Part shown: in pieces, positions 46,401-53,285 of the stretch
Position numbering within the stretch: position 1 is the first letter of the stretch
Layout: the number at the start of each line of letters is the position of its first letter
NCBI GenBank assembly: GCA_046329815.1
Contig: JAXLTY010000001.1
Coordinates: 744,001-808,000 of the forward strand
Direction of reading: 5' to 3'
Source of the DNA: JADJSS01 sp046329815
GTDB lineage: Bacteria; Bacteroidota; Bacteroidia; Chitinophagales; JADIYW01
DNA length: 64,000 bases
Made by a program: the position numbers and the translations under genes
Notes under the pieces: model-generated
What the model was told of the DNA's origin: nothing
The model's input: only the letters and a program-made list of their open reading frames with translations
The model's database searches: none

Positions 46401-47833
46401 TTTGTACTATCTGCCAATGGCGGCAAATCTGTTGCGAACTCACCTACCTGATATACTTTTCCGTTAATCGTATATTGAATTGCGACACCTAATACTTCGT
46501 CCGGTCTTAATTGCTGATTCAATGAAATATAACCTAACTGCGTATTGATATAATACTCTGACTGTGCTAATTTTCGAGCGCTGGTTTTTTCAAAATCATC
46601 AACTGCACGCAAGCCATTGTTATCTAAATAACTGATCACTCTGCTTGGATCGCGAAAATCTTCCGAACCTGCATTCCTGTTAATGATGTCGTATAGTTTA
46701 TTCGATTTATTATCAGGATATGGACTTGTTGTTCCATTTGACACTAATGGATTGAATAAAATATTGTTCTCACCTAAATCCTGGAAAGCCACTACTTCAC
46801 GCACGTCTTCCGTTTGGCGCGTTTTGTTGGTTACCCAAACTTCAAAACGATTAATAGTTACCTGTGAAGCAACAAAAGGTAATTTACTTAAATTCTGTTC
46901 GTATGTATTTCTAAAAAATTGAGTAATGAAAAAGTGTTTGTTCTCTTCGTATTCATCTGCTTTGATCGTAAATTTTTTAGTTTGCGCGCCATTCTCAATT
47001 CGTACGTTTTCCGTTTTAGATTTTTGTTGCGACAAAATATTCGTAATCATAAAACGACCAAACTTGAACTGCGTTTTCATACCGAACAAATTTTGCGGCC
47101 CTTTAATTAATGCACTACGCAACGGCAAACTCACGTTACCAAATTCCAATGCCTGAATGATGTCGTCTTCTTTTCCTTTATAACCTAACTTCAATTGGTT
47201 TTCAAAAGAAAAACCTGATTTTGTGTTATAGGTAATTCCGAGTTTTAATTTATCACCAACAGATGCCTGTAAACCAAGATTGATATTCATATCAAAATCG
47301 AAATTGATATTTCGGCGTTGGTTTTGTAATAAGATCGGATTATCGATACGTTGTGAATTTACACCAACCGTAACATCCACGTTTCCGGTAGGTTTGATCT
47401 CTATTTTAGTTCCACCTAAAAAGCGATTGAACAATTCCGGACCTTGATATAAAAACGGCTGCTTGCTTTTACGTTCAGCCAAATCGATGGCACGTGAACG
47501 ATTCAAAAAATAATCCTGTTCTGCCTGTGCTTTGGAATATTGCGTATATTCTTCATACGTCATGTATGTTGGTGAGCGATAATAATTATCGCCAATTTTT
47601 TCATACAAAACAAATTTTCCTGTTTTCGGATCGTACTCTACTTTTTGGGTAATGACTTTCGGATCTTTCAGATCAATTGTAGTGCTTGGCTTGGTTTGTA
47701 AAAAATCTGTATTTCTGTCCTGAATCGGATATTTTAATTTAGATGTATCCTGTGAAAAGACTTTGTGCCGGCTCGATAAAGCCAACATGAAAAATATAGC
47801 ACTTTTAACAATGTATTGTTTCTTTCCTTTCAC
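40448..47833 (-). CDS. sprA: SprA, type IX secretion system translocon
   Basis: SprA forms the very large outer-membrane channel of the T9SS, through which proteins with a C-terminal sorting domain reach the cell surface, and is needed for gliding in motile Bacteroidota. The 2461-residue length fits the family (about 2400). The protein starts with a GTG codon and a signal peptide (IFFMLALSSRHKVFSQ). Many characteristic blocks are visible, such as LGITYNTKSGFSFENQLKLGYKG and FKFGRFMITNILSQQKS. It follows ruvA by 28 nt and precedes gcvH and vanZ, the standard synteny. It is intact. A substrate candidate is the T9SS-sorted protein at 50873-53035. Confidence 0.95.
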   Translation of the reverse strand: MKGKKQYIVKSAIFFMLALSSRHKVFSQDTSKLKYPIQDRNTDFLQTKPSTTIDLKDPKVITQKVEYDPKTGKFVLYEKIGDNYYRSPTYMTYEEYTQYSKAQAEQDYFLNRSRAIDLAERKSKQPFLYQGPELFNRFLGGTKIEIKPTGNVDVTVGVNSQRIDNPILLQNQRRNINFDFDMNINLGLQASVGDKLKLGITYNTKSGFSFENQLKLGYKGKEDDIIQALEFGNVSLPLRSALIKGPQNLFGMKTQFKFGRFMITNILSQQKSKTENVRIENGAQTKKFTIKADEYEENKHFFITQFFRNTYEQNLSKLPFVASQVTINRFEVWVTNKTRQTEDVREVVAFQDLGENNILFNPLVSNGTTSPYPDNKSNKLYDIINRNAGSEDFRDPSRVISYLDNNGLRAVDDFEKTSARKLAQSEYYINTQLGYISLNQQLRPDEVLGVAIQYTINGKVYQVGEFATDLPPLADSTKSKDRILALKLLKATSIRTTTPIWDLMMKNVYSLNAYNVSPEQFYFDIYYQDPGGGQKRYLPESPGPNPIAGVQLLQVLNLDNLNNQLDPQQDGRFDFIPNVTINPRNGRIYFPVLEPFGSALESKINNPTISSKYSYRYLYDTTKTAALQFPEFNRFLMKGSYRGVDNSTYQLPGAFNLPQGSVSVSAGGNLLTENVDYVVNYGIGQVNILNQGVLNSGIPIDIKFENNILFGVVNKSLIGTRIDYTVNKNFTIGLTHLRLAEKPFTQKVNINDDPVKNNIIGLDINYSTESKGLTRAFNKITAQDTKAPSKVSVSAEAARFIPGHAKSINQDDAGTVYVDDFEGASTLFDLKGSALAWQLSSAPKYMLNEFGVEKFPEARLGDSLSYGFNRAKMSWYTIDPVFYSKGNSNPMDDGAIAEANSNIYTRQFSEQEIFVNKQNATIPNPPIYTLDMHYEPDQRGQYNFETDPTPISKGVDVNGKLKNPETRWGGIMRTIESTTDFEAANIEFIQFWVLDPFKSATANDRKGNLNIQLGTISEDILKDSRKQYENGLPRPNSATTVDTSKWGVTPTITNALTNQFDADPDVIKKQDVGLDGLDNDAEKTFYGNFLTRISSIIADPSALNNDPSSDDYVFTKDGRYPSSAGIVERYVDFSNPQGNSSNNVNGGNVNGNSKTQPDNEDLNNDNTLNETEEYYQYKVPFDLNSLATSPYIASKAPIILNGNDTAYWYQFKIPIKEFNERVGNISDFRSIRYVRLVLTDFDQPVTLRFAQFGLLRNQWRRYDLSLAEPGEELPGDNGNTTDFNVSAVSVEENSTRKPIPYAIPPGINREQNISGYNNALQNEQAMSLQVCELRDGDARAVFKVANIDLRNYKRLKLFTHAENFPGDRGSSFPIKDDDMHAFIRIGSDFTDNYYEYEIPLKVTPPGTYNPESDADRKLIWPDSNQINVALDSLTKVKQLRNQRNASLIQPFDYVQTDGKKISIKGNPDLGVAAVLMIGVKNPKQIIGVNETKDDGLSKCAEIWVNELRMSGLDEQGGWAALGRVDLQLGNLGNLVIAGNMHTIGFGDLEQKLNQRYRDNYYQYDIAANLQLGNLLPEKAGLKIPVYTQFSQTISTPQYDPYELDIKVKDKFATIDADPDLSKSQKKELKDSIKQIVQDVTTIKSVNVTNLQKIRTNSEKQPRVYDIENFTVSYAFTETSKRNPIIEKEVIQKHRGSIGWNFSPKPLVWQPFKKVKNNNIHLKPFKEFNLNLKPNSVSFRTDINRQYGSSKIRDIGNDGLVIKPTFDKYFTWDRFWSVKYNITKSINVDFTATNKARIDEPFGALDTKEKRDTVMKNFWKFGRTTNYEQIFNASYNLPFQLFPSLDWITVKTRYSANYSWIAAPLGLSSLGNTIKNTQDYQITGEVNFKNLFAKSKFLKPYTLSSPAKSNKQYADEYAKYKSLDAAAKDAIEKKKDEIEKKVEEIEKAEKDTSFTKEQIKLLIDQKKQLKNDLRQMKLSKKQLAIPENPKLQYAIRPLLMLQRASISYDVKNSTFLPGFTPSPLMLGTDFKQHAPGGAFMFGAQKDTNWLNKIASKGWISSDTTLNYQFIQTRSKSFNMRVTLEPIRDLRVEISLQKTQGENYTEFFKKTTADGPFQHLTPTVTGNMSMSFLMINTIFNKIDENNFSTAFRNFETLREQYSQKFGASNPNSNGIYSGGNDSIPLPNFKEGYGPFSQDVLMPSLIAAYTGKNPDKVKLNPLKTLPLPNWRISYNGFAKTKWGQKLFTSFNITHGYTSTFNIGSYVTNLNYIGEIGYYNEDLYFVPKNLDSINGNFYSLYVIPQVSITEQLSPLLGVEITWKNSLISNFEFKKSRTLGLSMLDYKLTETHSTEYVAALGYKLAKFKLPFKIRGKRIVLNNDVNLRADFSYRDDKTINYRLDQNIAEPTRGQKTISLATTIDYVINNKLNVRVFYDFRKTIPATLASYPTRTHRGGITFRFSLTP

Positions 47834-47861
47834 TAAGTATTGGTGTGTCTAAATGGCAAAA

Positions 47862-48458
47862 TTACAAATTTTTTAAACTAAGTTTTATCAATTCTTCCAC
47901 AGATTGTATATCAATTCCATCTTTTAATGCTTTTTGTACTGCTTTTTCAGCTTGTTGTTTCTGAAAACCAAGCATATTTAAAGCAGCCAATGCTTCTTCG
48001 GTAATTACTGAACGTGAATTACCGGATTGTGCAGCTTCTAAAATTTCCGGATTTGCATTTTTTTTCAACTTGTCTTTTAATTCCAAAACCAAGCGTTGAG
48101 CCGATTTTGGTCCGATTCCTTTTATTGATTGTATTAAACGAATATCTTCCTGAATTATTGCCTTATGAAATTCCTGAGTTGTTAACGATGATAAAACCAG
48201 GCGCGCTGTGTTTGGTCCTACACCTGAAACCGATATCAAATGCAGAAACATATTTTTCTCTTCTTCCGAAATAAAACCATACAAAACCTGCGCATCTTCA
48301 CGCACTACCAAATGTGTAAATAATTTTGTTGTGCTATTGCTTTCAATATGCGAATACGTGTTCAATGTAATATTGACAAAATAACCAACACCATTACAAT
48401 CTACATAAACGTGAGTTGGAGTTTTTAGCGTAATTTTTCCGTATAGATATGCGAACAT
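47862..48458 (-). CDS. ruvA: Holliday junction DNA helicase subunit RuvA
   Basis: RuvA binds Holliday junctions and loads the RuvB motor during recombination. From ATG 48458 (MFAYLYGKITL) it has 198 residues; the longer start overlaps the -7 box. Domains I-III are present: the OB fold (TPTHVYVDCNGVGYFVNI), two helix-hairpin-helix motifs (SVSGVGPNTARLVLSSL and IKGIGPKSAQRLVLEL) and a C-terminal domain that binds RuvB. It heads the ruvA-sprA-gcvH-vanZ group. Confidence 0.95.
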   Translation of the reverse strand: MFAYLYGKITLKTPTHVYVDCNGVGYFVNITLNTYSHIESNSTTKLFTHLVVREDAQVLYGFISEEEKNMFLHLISVSGVGPNTARLVLSSLTTQEFHKAIIQEDIRLIQSIKGIGPKSAQRLVLELKDKLKKNANPEILEAAQSGNSRSVITEEALAALNMLGFQKQQAEKAVQKALKDGIDIQSVEELIKLSLKNL

Positions 48459-48482
48459 ATTATGATTCTGCGTTAATATCTG

Positions 48483-48490
48483 CAAAAGTA
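48483..48490 (-). promoter_or_regulatory. -7 box of ruvA
   Basis: On the minus strand TACTTTTG matches TAnnTTTG and lies 24 nt before the ruvA ATG (48458). It overlaps the earlier in-frame TTG at 48485. The 59-bp direct repeat begins 12 bases upstream (48502), so the -33 region lies inside or across the repeat. Confidence 0.4.
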
Positions 48491-48501
48491 GGAAAATAAG
48501 C

Positions 48502-48560
48502 GCAATATAGGAAAATAAGATTTAGACAGATGTATATAAATATTTTTACATATTTAACTG
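48502..48560. repeat. 59-bp direct repeat, copy 1
   Basis: This 59-bp sequence is identical to 53154-53212. The homology stops abruptly on both sides. Inside is an imperfect palindrome TGTATATAAATATTTTTACA (48531-48550). It lies between ruvA and the accessory module and shares its first bases with a short local duplication (TAGGAAAATAAG at 48489-48500 and 48508-48519). Confidence 0.9.
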
Positions 48561-48598
48561 CATTTTCAGCCATTTGTAAGGCATGTAATCTGTTTAAT

Positions 48599-48633
48599 AA
48601 AAAAGGCACTTCGTTAATGCGAAGCACCTTTTT
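48599..48633 (-). terminator. Terminator downstream of the frameshifted gene
   Basis: Arms 48599-48613 and about 48619-48633 form a 13-of-15-bp stem with a 2x2 internal mismatch and a TTAAT-type loop; A-runs and T-runs border it. It lies after the end of the frameshifted gene (48668) on the minus strand. Confidence 0.7.
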
Positions 48634-48667
48634 TGTTGAGTAAAATAAAAATATTCTGTATTAAAAA

Positions 48668-49361
48668 TTATAACAATCTACGAACCACTGTAATACTTAC
48701 AATATCACTCCAATGTCCAACTATTTTGTCATCCATACGATAAATAGCTTTGTATTTCCAAAGTGCTGCTTTTTCAGGCAGTTCGGTTTGGTTTTGTGTC
48801 CACATCTAATTTTACAAAATCTTTGTCATCGCCTCTGTCTATCCAGATTTCCAGTGCATCCATACCATTTTTGCTCCAAACAATTTCAGGTTGTCCGCCT
48901 TCAATTAAATGCACTGTAATAACAGGTTTAATGGTATCTAAATTAGGTTTTGCTTTTTTAGTGGCTGCTACTTCAATACCTAAATCGTAGCCATCTGCAG
49001 CTGTATAACTTAGGTGTCCTTTTATACGGCGCACAATAGCTTTTACGCGTTTAAAGATTCCGGGTGCTACTATAGGCGGTGGTGCTGCAAAAACAGGCAG
49101 CGCAGGTGCTGTGCTTGCACTGCCGCCAGCTGCTACACCATCTTTTATTTCTTTAAGATAAGCATTCAGCTTTTTAATGTATTCACCATATTGAATTTTA
49201 TAATTGAGGTGATAGCTGAAGTATAACAAAGATGCTACTATATCAGCTACTTCAGCCGGAGCAATATTATACTTAGCGGCATAAGTATTAATTTTGTTAG
49301 AGAGGTTTCTGAGCCAAGCTTCTTTCTCTGAATCAGTTCTTGGAAAATAATTGTTTGCCAT
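48668..49361 (-). pseudogene. Frameshifted Bacteroidota-specific hypothetical protein
   Basis: The continuous frame (49361-48774) gives 195 residues beginning MANNYFPRTDSEKEAWLRNL, a conserved Bacteroidota-specific hypothetical family start, and stops after DTKPNRTA. In the adjacent frame from about 48787 to a stop at 48668-48670, the sequence reads on with LPEKAALWKYKAIY and VGHWSDIVSI, which resembles the expected C-terminus (a fibronectin-III-like beta sandwich). One extra base near 48783-48790 explains this. It is either a true inactivating frameshift or a sequencing error. Residues 90-110 are a Pro/Ala-rich linker. Function is unknown. Confidence 0.75.
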
Positions 49362-49400
49362 TGTATTAAATTTTTGTTTGTTTTAGAATATTGTTTATAC

Positions 49401-49431
49401 GCGTATTTGAAAATATACAACGCAAATACGC
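49401..49431. repeat. 9-bp inverted repeat upstream of the frameshifted gene
   Basis: GCGTATTTG (49401-49409) and CAAATACGC (49423-49431) are perfect inverted copies separated by 13 nt. They lie 40-70 nt upstream of the start at 49361 on the minus strand, where an operator or leader hairpin would be expected. Confidence 0.6.
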
Positions 49432-49499
49432 TGCATAAAATTTCATCGCAACCCATAAAGTGCTGTTTTTTAATATATTTTAACAGATGTATTAAAAAT

Positions 49500-49800
49500 A
49501 TAATATCATGCTACCACTTCTGTTTCCGTTGCGTTGAATGGCTTAAACATATGTCACCATGAATATTTGCTTTGTGTAAAGTGACATAAGCATACGCTAC
49601 CTGAAATATTTGGTTTGCGTTGGGTAGCATGAGTGTATGTTACCACGAATATTGAGCCTGCGTCATATTACATGAGTATATGTTATCAAGAATATTGAGC
49701 CTGCATCATATTACATGAGTATATGTTATCAGGAATAATTAATTTGAGTCAGGTGGCACGAGTTTATGTTATCGCTGACAAAGACTTACGTGTTAATGAC
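49500..49800. repeat. Seven-copy 43-nt degenerate tandem repeat array
   Basis: Seven units of exactly 43 nt start at 49500, 49543, 49586, 49629, 49672, 49715 and 49758. Units 4 and 5 agree at 39 of 43 positions; others are more diverged. Positions 11-16 (G-Y-N-A-Y-C) are the best conserved, and positions 39-43 tend to be the reverse complement of 11-15: GTCAC/GTGAC in unit 2, GCTAC/GTAGC in unit 3 and GTTAT/ATGAC in unit 7. The period is not a multiple of three, so it is not coding. Apart from this array and the inverted repeat, I see nothing in the 455-nt gap 49362-49816. Confidence 0.85.
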
Positions 49801-49816
49801 TCACAATTGATTTTGT

Positions 49817-50857
49817 TTATTTTACAATTCGTAATGCAATTGTATAAATTATACTGCCTTTTATATACATGGCAACAGGAATACCAATTAGATAAGAATA
49901 TAATATGATCTTTATTGCTTTACTTTTTGGTATAGATATATTTTCTTTTATCAGCACTAAAAACAATAGAAAATATACCATGTGAATCCATCTATACCAA
50001 TCGATTGCAATAATACATAGCAACAATGGGAATAGGATATAAAAGTAATCTTTAAAAAGTTGTTTGGTTGATATGAAAATAAATAGCAATACGAATAACA
50101 TTACAAAAAACACATTGACTTTTACATTAAAAATTGAAAAATAGAATCTAAGTGTTTCGGTTGTTGATGAAATACGTGCCAAATAATAATGTTCGGGCAC
50201 ATTATTCAATTGTGTAAAATCTTTAATTAATTGTATAGCGCTATTTTTATCTATTAAGTTACTTGTAACAACTGAAATCAAAAACAAACTCGTAAAAAAG
50301 AAACCCAGTAAAAATCTTTTTTTATTAGGTTTAAAAAACATAAAGAAAAGTGGCACAATTAAAAAATATGCTGCTTCGTGTATAATTATCGCAATAATGG
50401 ACATTAGTGTAGCAATAATAATTTTTTGCTGTGACAAACTTATATATACAATCAAACTAAGCATGTAAATAAATACATCCAATCTAAAACTATCTAATGC
50501 AAAATGTAACACACCTAATGAAGAAAAGAAAAACACCATGTAAGTGTATTTTAATTCAAGATTAAATGCACCTATATTTAAAAATAACACACTAAATGCT
50601 AATTGACAACCAGTAAATATAAAGACAAATAATATTGTGTTTTTAATATGCAACCATTGAAAAATAGCCGGAATCAACCCTCTTGTTATATATCCGCATT
50701 TCTGATAAGTAAATGCAAATTGAGCATAATTATAAGTACCGTAAAATCCTTTTGTTTTAAAATACTGTAAAATACTAATTAGTAAAAATATACATACGAC
50801 AGCGACAATAAGGTTGAAGAATAAATTGGTATTCTTAATTGAATCTTTAACAGTCAT
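49817..50857 (-). CDS. Polytopic membrane protein, EpsG/Wzy-like (uncertain)
   Basis: The 346-residue product has about nine or ten transmembrane helices and few charged residues. The phrase AIIIHEAAYFLIVPLFFMFF contains a His next to a helix as in EpsG/Wzy-type polymerases, and YGTYNYAQFAFTYQKCGYITRGL precedes it; the similarity is suggestive only. Very AT-rich codon use compared with ruvA and the LysM gene. It is directly downstream of the secreted glycosidase-like gene (15 nt gap), so they probably form one transcript within the accessory module. Confidence 0.55.
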   Translation of the reverse strand: MTVKDSIKNTNLFFNLIVAVVCIFLLISILQYFKTKGFYGTYNYAQFAFTYQKCGYITRGLIPAIFQWLHIKNTILFVFIFTGCQLAFSVLFLNIGAFNLELKYTYMVFFFSSLGVLHFALDSFRLDVFIYMLSLIVYISLSQQKIIIATLMSIIAIIIHEAAYFLIVPLFFMFFKPNKKRFLLGFFFTSLFLISVVTSNLIDKNSAIQLIKDFTQLNNVPEHYYLARISSTTETLRFYFSIFNVKVNVFFVMLFVLLFIFISTKQLFKDYFYILFPLLLCIIAIDWYRWIHMVYFLLFLVLIKENISIPKSKAIKIILYSYLIGIPVAMYIKGSIIYTIALRIVK

Positions 50858-50872
50858 ATAGTTTTAAGAAAA

Positions 50873-53035
50873 TTATTGCAAAATAAATTTCTCAACTATT
50901 GGATCGCCAGTCTGCTTAATAATTTTATAAAGATAAACTCCTTTAGAAAAAATAGATAAATCCAATTTTTCTGCATTCCTGCTAACTTCTTTTTGTAAAA
51001 TTATTTTACCTGCTAAATCATAAATTTCTATACTTCTATAATCTTCAGCATTTTTAAACTCAAAGTTTACAATTCCATTACTAGGATTTGGAAAGAAAAT
51101 AAAATCATTGTTGCCATCTGTGGTTTTATCAATATTGTTTTTTGGCACTTCATCTGATTTCAATCTACAATAAGTACATGTACTTATCAATGGTATTTTA
51201 ATATATCCAATAGAATATTCACGGATTGTATCTGTACTGTTATAAACATTACCAGTTGAAATAAATTTATTGTTATTCCAACTAACTGTTGAAAATGACG
51301 AATATGGTCTTTGTTCATAATTTATTTCTATTTGTTTAGATGTATTTGCTATAAAGTTTGTATATCCAGTTTTATAAGGCGCAAATGCCATTGTATTATA
51401 ATTTACGGATATTTTTTGATTTGATGTGTTTGAAAAATAAATATACAAATATACTTCTTTAGAACCGTGAGTTCCAATGTTTACTATACTATCTACAAAA
51501 CAACGTAAAAATAAGTTATTGTTATCTATACCAGTGAAGTTAGTAGTTTGCACATATGAAAGTGTTTGCCAATTATTCCAATCTACATTTAAAAGTTTTA
51601 AGTTATTTGTAAAAATTTCACTTACATAAGTAGCTGGATAATAAGCATCATTATACCTAGGTGAACTGCCTTCAAAACGAAGTAAACTACTCCAATGGCT
51701 TGCTGCAGGATTCAATGTATCAGCTACAGAATTTGGAGTACCGACACTTCCCCAATAAATTGCATATTTTATCTTATCATTAGGCATAAGATGTGTGAAC
51801 AAATTCTTATAAAACCAATCAGCATGCAACAAAGAATTTTGCGTATTTTTTGCTGTTAAATTATATTCTAAATACCAGTATTCCTTATTTTTATAATCAA
51901 AGTAACTATTAATTCCATTTAATGTTATTCCATAATTTGAAGGCGAATTACAATATGTATTATTTACAGTAAAATTAACTCCATTTTTATCACATTGATA
52001 ATCTCCGGAAGCACATAGTGTATATCTATTGCTAGTTGCATAGTTACAAGAATTAGTTGGCGCTTCCAGCATAGAACCTTCGTAAGAATGAAAAGAAAAT
52101 GCATCATAATAATTTTCATTCACCATATAATAATGATAGAAATTTTTACCGTAAAGTGTGTCTTGATAATTTTTATGTTCCAGTGGAGTTGCAACCTTAA
52201 TATTTGGATAGTATTTTTTTATGCTATCAGTATATGCTTTGCAAATTTGAATATATTGTTGGACTCTAGCTTTATCAGATTTAAACCCATAACCCCAATA
52301 AAATGGTTCATTGTCAAATTCTACACCGACTACATTTATTGAACTATCTTTTAATAATTTTATGGCATCCAATGTTTCTTTAAGCATCGTATTAAATTGT
52401 GTCGTACCTGGTAATACACTTCTAAATACAGGATTTGTAATTCCATATCCGATAGGGCATGTATTTATTGTGCCGCCTGACACACACATATGCTGAAATA
52501 TATTAGCTGCGTAAACAGCATTTATGATAGAATTATTTGCTAATTGTTGAATCTTTACATATCTGATAAAATCGAAAATAGCATTTTTAGTATATTGTCT
52601 ATTTTCTCGATTCAATATCTCTGTTATTTTTTTTGTTTTAGGTTTTGTCACTGCACTACACAATATAAAAATATCATCTGCATCATCCCTATTCCAATAT
52701 AATTCTGTTGAGTCATAACCCATTCCTGATTTATTTAAACTAAAATGGTAAAATGGAATTCCATAATAAGGAAACCGCATGGTTTGAACATTTGTCTTTG
52801 TAAGAATATTAATTTTTGTTTGATCAAATTGAGGATTGTTACAAGTACCTATACCTGTTGGTAAAAATACCTTACAAGAATTATCAATAGCACCATGATA
52901 ACCACCTATACCTTTATTAATAACCTTTTGTGGCGTTGTTACTATATTTAAACCATTGATAGTTATATTTTGTGCTAAACCAATAAAATTAATTGATAAT
53001 AAAATCAATAAAATGTAGCATTTTTTCATGTTCAT
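50873..53035 (-). CDS. Secreted glycosidase-like protein with T9SS type A sorting domain
   Basis: A 720-residue secreted protein. Residues 1-21 are a signal peptide (ending FIGLAQ). The region 60-420 resembles a TIM-barrel glycoside hydrolase: the motif VVGVEFDNEPFYWG has the typical N-E-P acid/base (Glu243), and DAFSFHSYEG and KYAIYWGSVG follow like later barrel strands. A beta-sandwich region comes next, then a C-terminal T9SS sorting domain (FFPNPSNGIVNFEF ... GVYLYKII ... KFILQ). It would be exported by the SprA system encoded nearby. The glycosidase family and substrate are not identified. Start is MNMKK, or the next Met. Confidence 0.72.
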   Translation of the reverse strand: MNMKKCYILLILLSINFIGLAQNITINGLNIVTTPQKVINKGIGGYHGAIDNSCKVFLPTGIGTCNNPQFDQTKINILTKTNVQTMRFPYYGIPFYHFSLNKSGMGYDSTELYWNRDDADDIFILCSAVTKPKTKKITEILNRENRQYTKNAIFDFIRYVKIQQLANNSIINAVYAANIFQHMCVSGGTINTCPIGYGITNPVFRSVLPGTTQFNTMLKETLDAIKLLKDSSINVVGVEFDNEPFYWGYGFKSDKARVQQYIQICKAYTDSIKKYYPNIKVATPLEHKNYQDTLYGKNFYHYYMVNENYYDAFSFHSYEGSMLEAPTNSCNYATSNRYTLCASGDYQCDKNGVNFTVNNTYCNSPSNYGITLNGINSYFDYKNKEYWYLEYNLTAKNTQNSLLHADWFYKNLFTHLMPNDKIKYAIYWGSVGTPNSVADTLNPAASHWSSLLRFEGSSPRYNDAYYPATYVSEIFTNNLKLLNVDWNNWQTLSYVQTTNFTGIDNNNLFLRCFVDSIVNIGTHGSKEVYLYIYFSNTSNQKISVNYNTMAFAPYKTGYTNFIANTSKQIEINYEQRPYSSFSTVSWNNNKFISTGNVYNSTDTIREYSIGYIKIPLISTCTYCRLKSDEVPKNNIDKTTDGNNDFIFFPNPSNGIVNFEFKNAEDYRSIEIYDLAGKIILQKEVSRNAEKLDLSIFSKGVYLYKIIKQTGDPIVEKFILQ

Positions 53036-53153
53036 TTAATTATAAAGTGATTTAAAATATTATTTTATTTAGCTAAGATATAAATTGTTTCAATAAAAGG
53101 CAAATATTCAGATAAATTGTATAAAATAAAAAACCTCTGTCACATTATTGGTT

Positions 53154-53212
53154 GCAATATAGGAAAATAAGATTTAGACAGATGTATATAAATATTTTTA
53201 CATATTTAACTG
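53154..53212. repeat. 59-bp direct repeat, copy 2
   Basis: Identical over 59 bp to 48502-48560 and in the same orientation. Together they bound a module of about 4.6 kb. It lies in the 250-nt gap between the secreted protein gene (start 53035) and the LysM gene (end 53286); nothing else was recognised in that gap. Confidence 0.9.
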
Positions 53213-53285
53213 AAAATCTATGAGATAAAAAGCTGTAAATAATTACCAACAATTAGTGATTTTAAATAAAATAGTCGCATAATTG

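Noticed and set aside
40448..47833. SprA as two or more genes
   Set aside because: The frame is continuous over 2461 codons and the length is normal for SprA.
49500..49800. CRISPR array
   Set aside because: All parts of each 43-nt unit vary together, with no constant repeat and unique spacers, and no cas gene is in the window.
48668..49800. Diversity-generating retroelement
   Set aside because: No reverse transcriptase gene and no template/variable repeat pair with adenine-specific changes.
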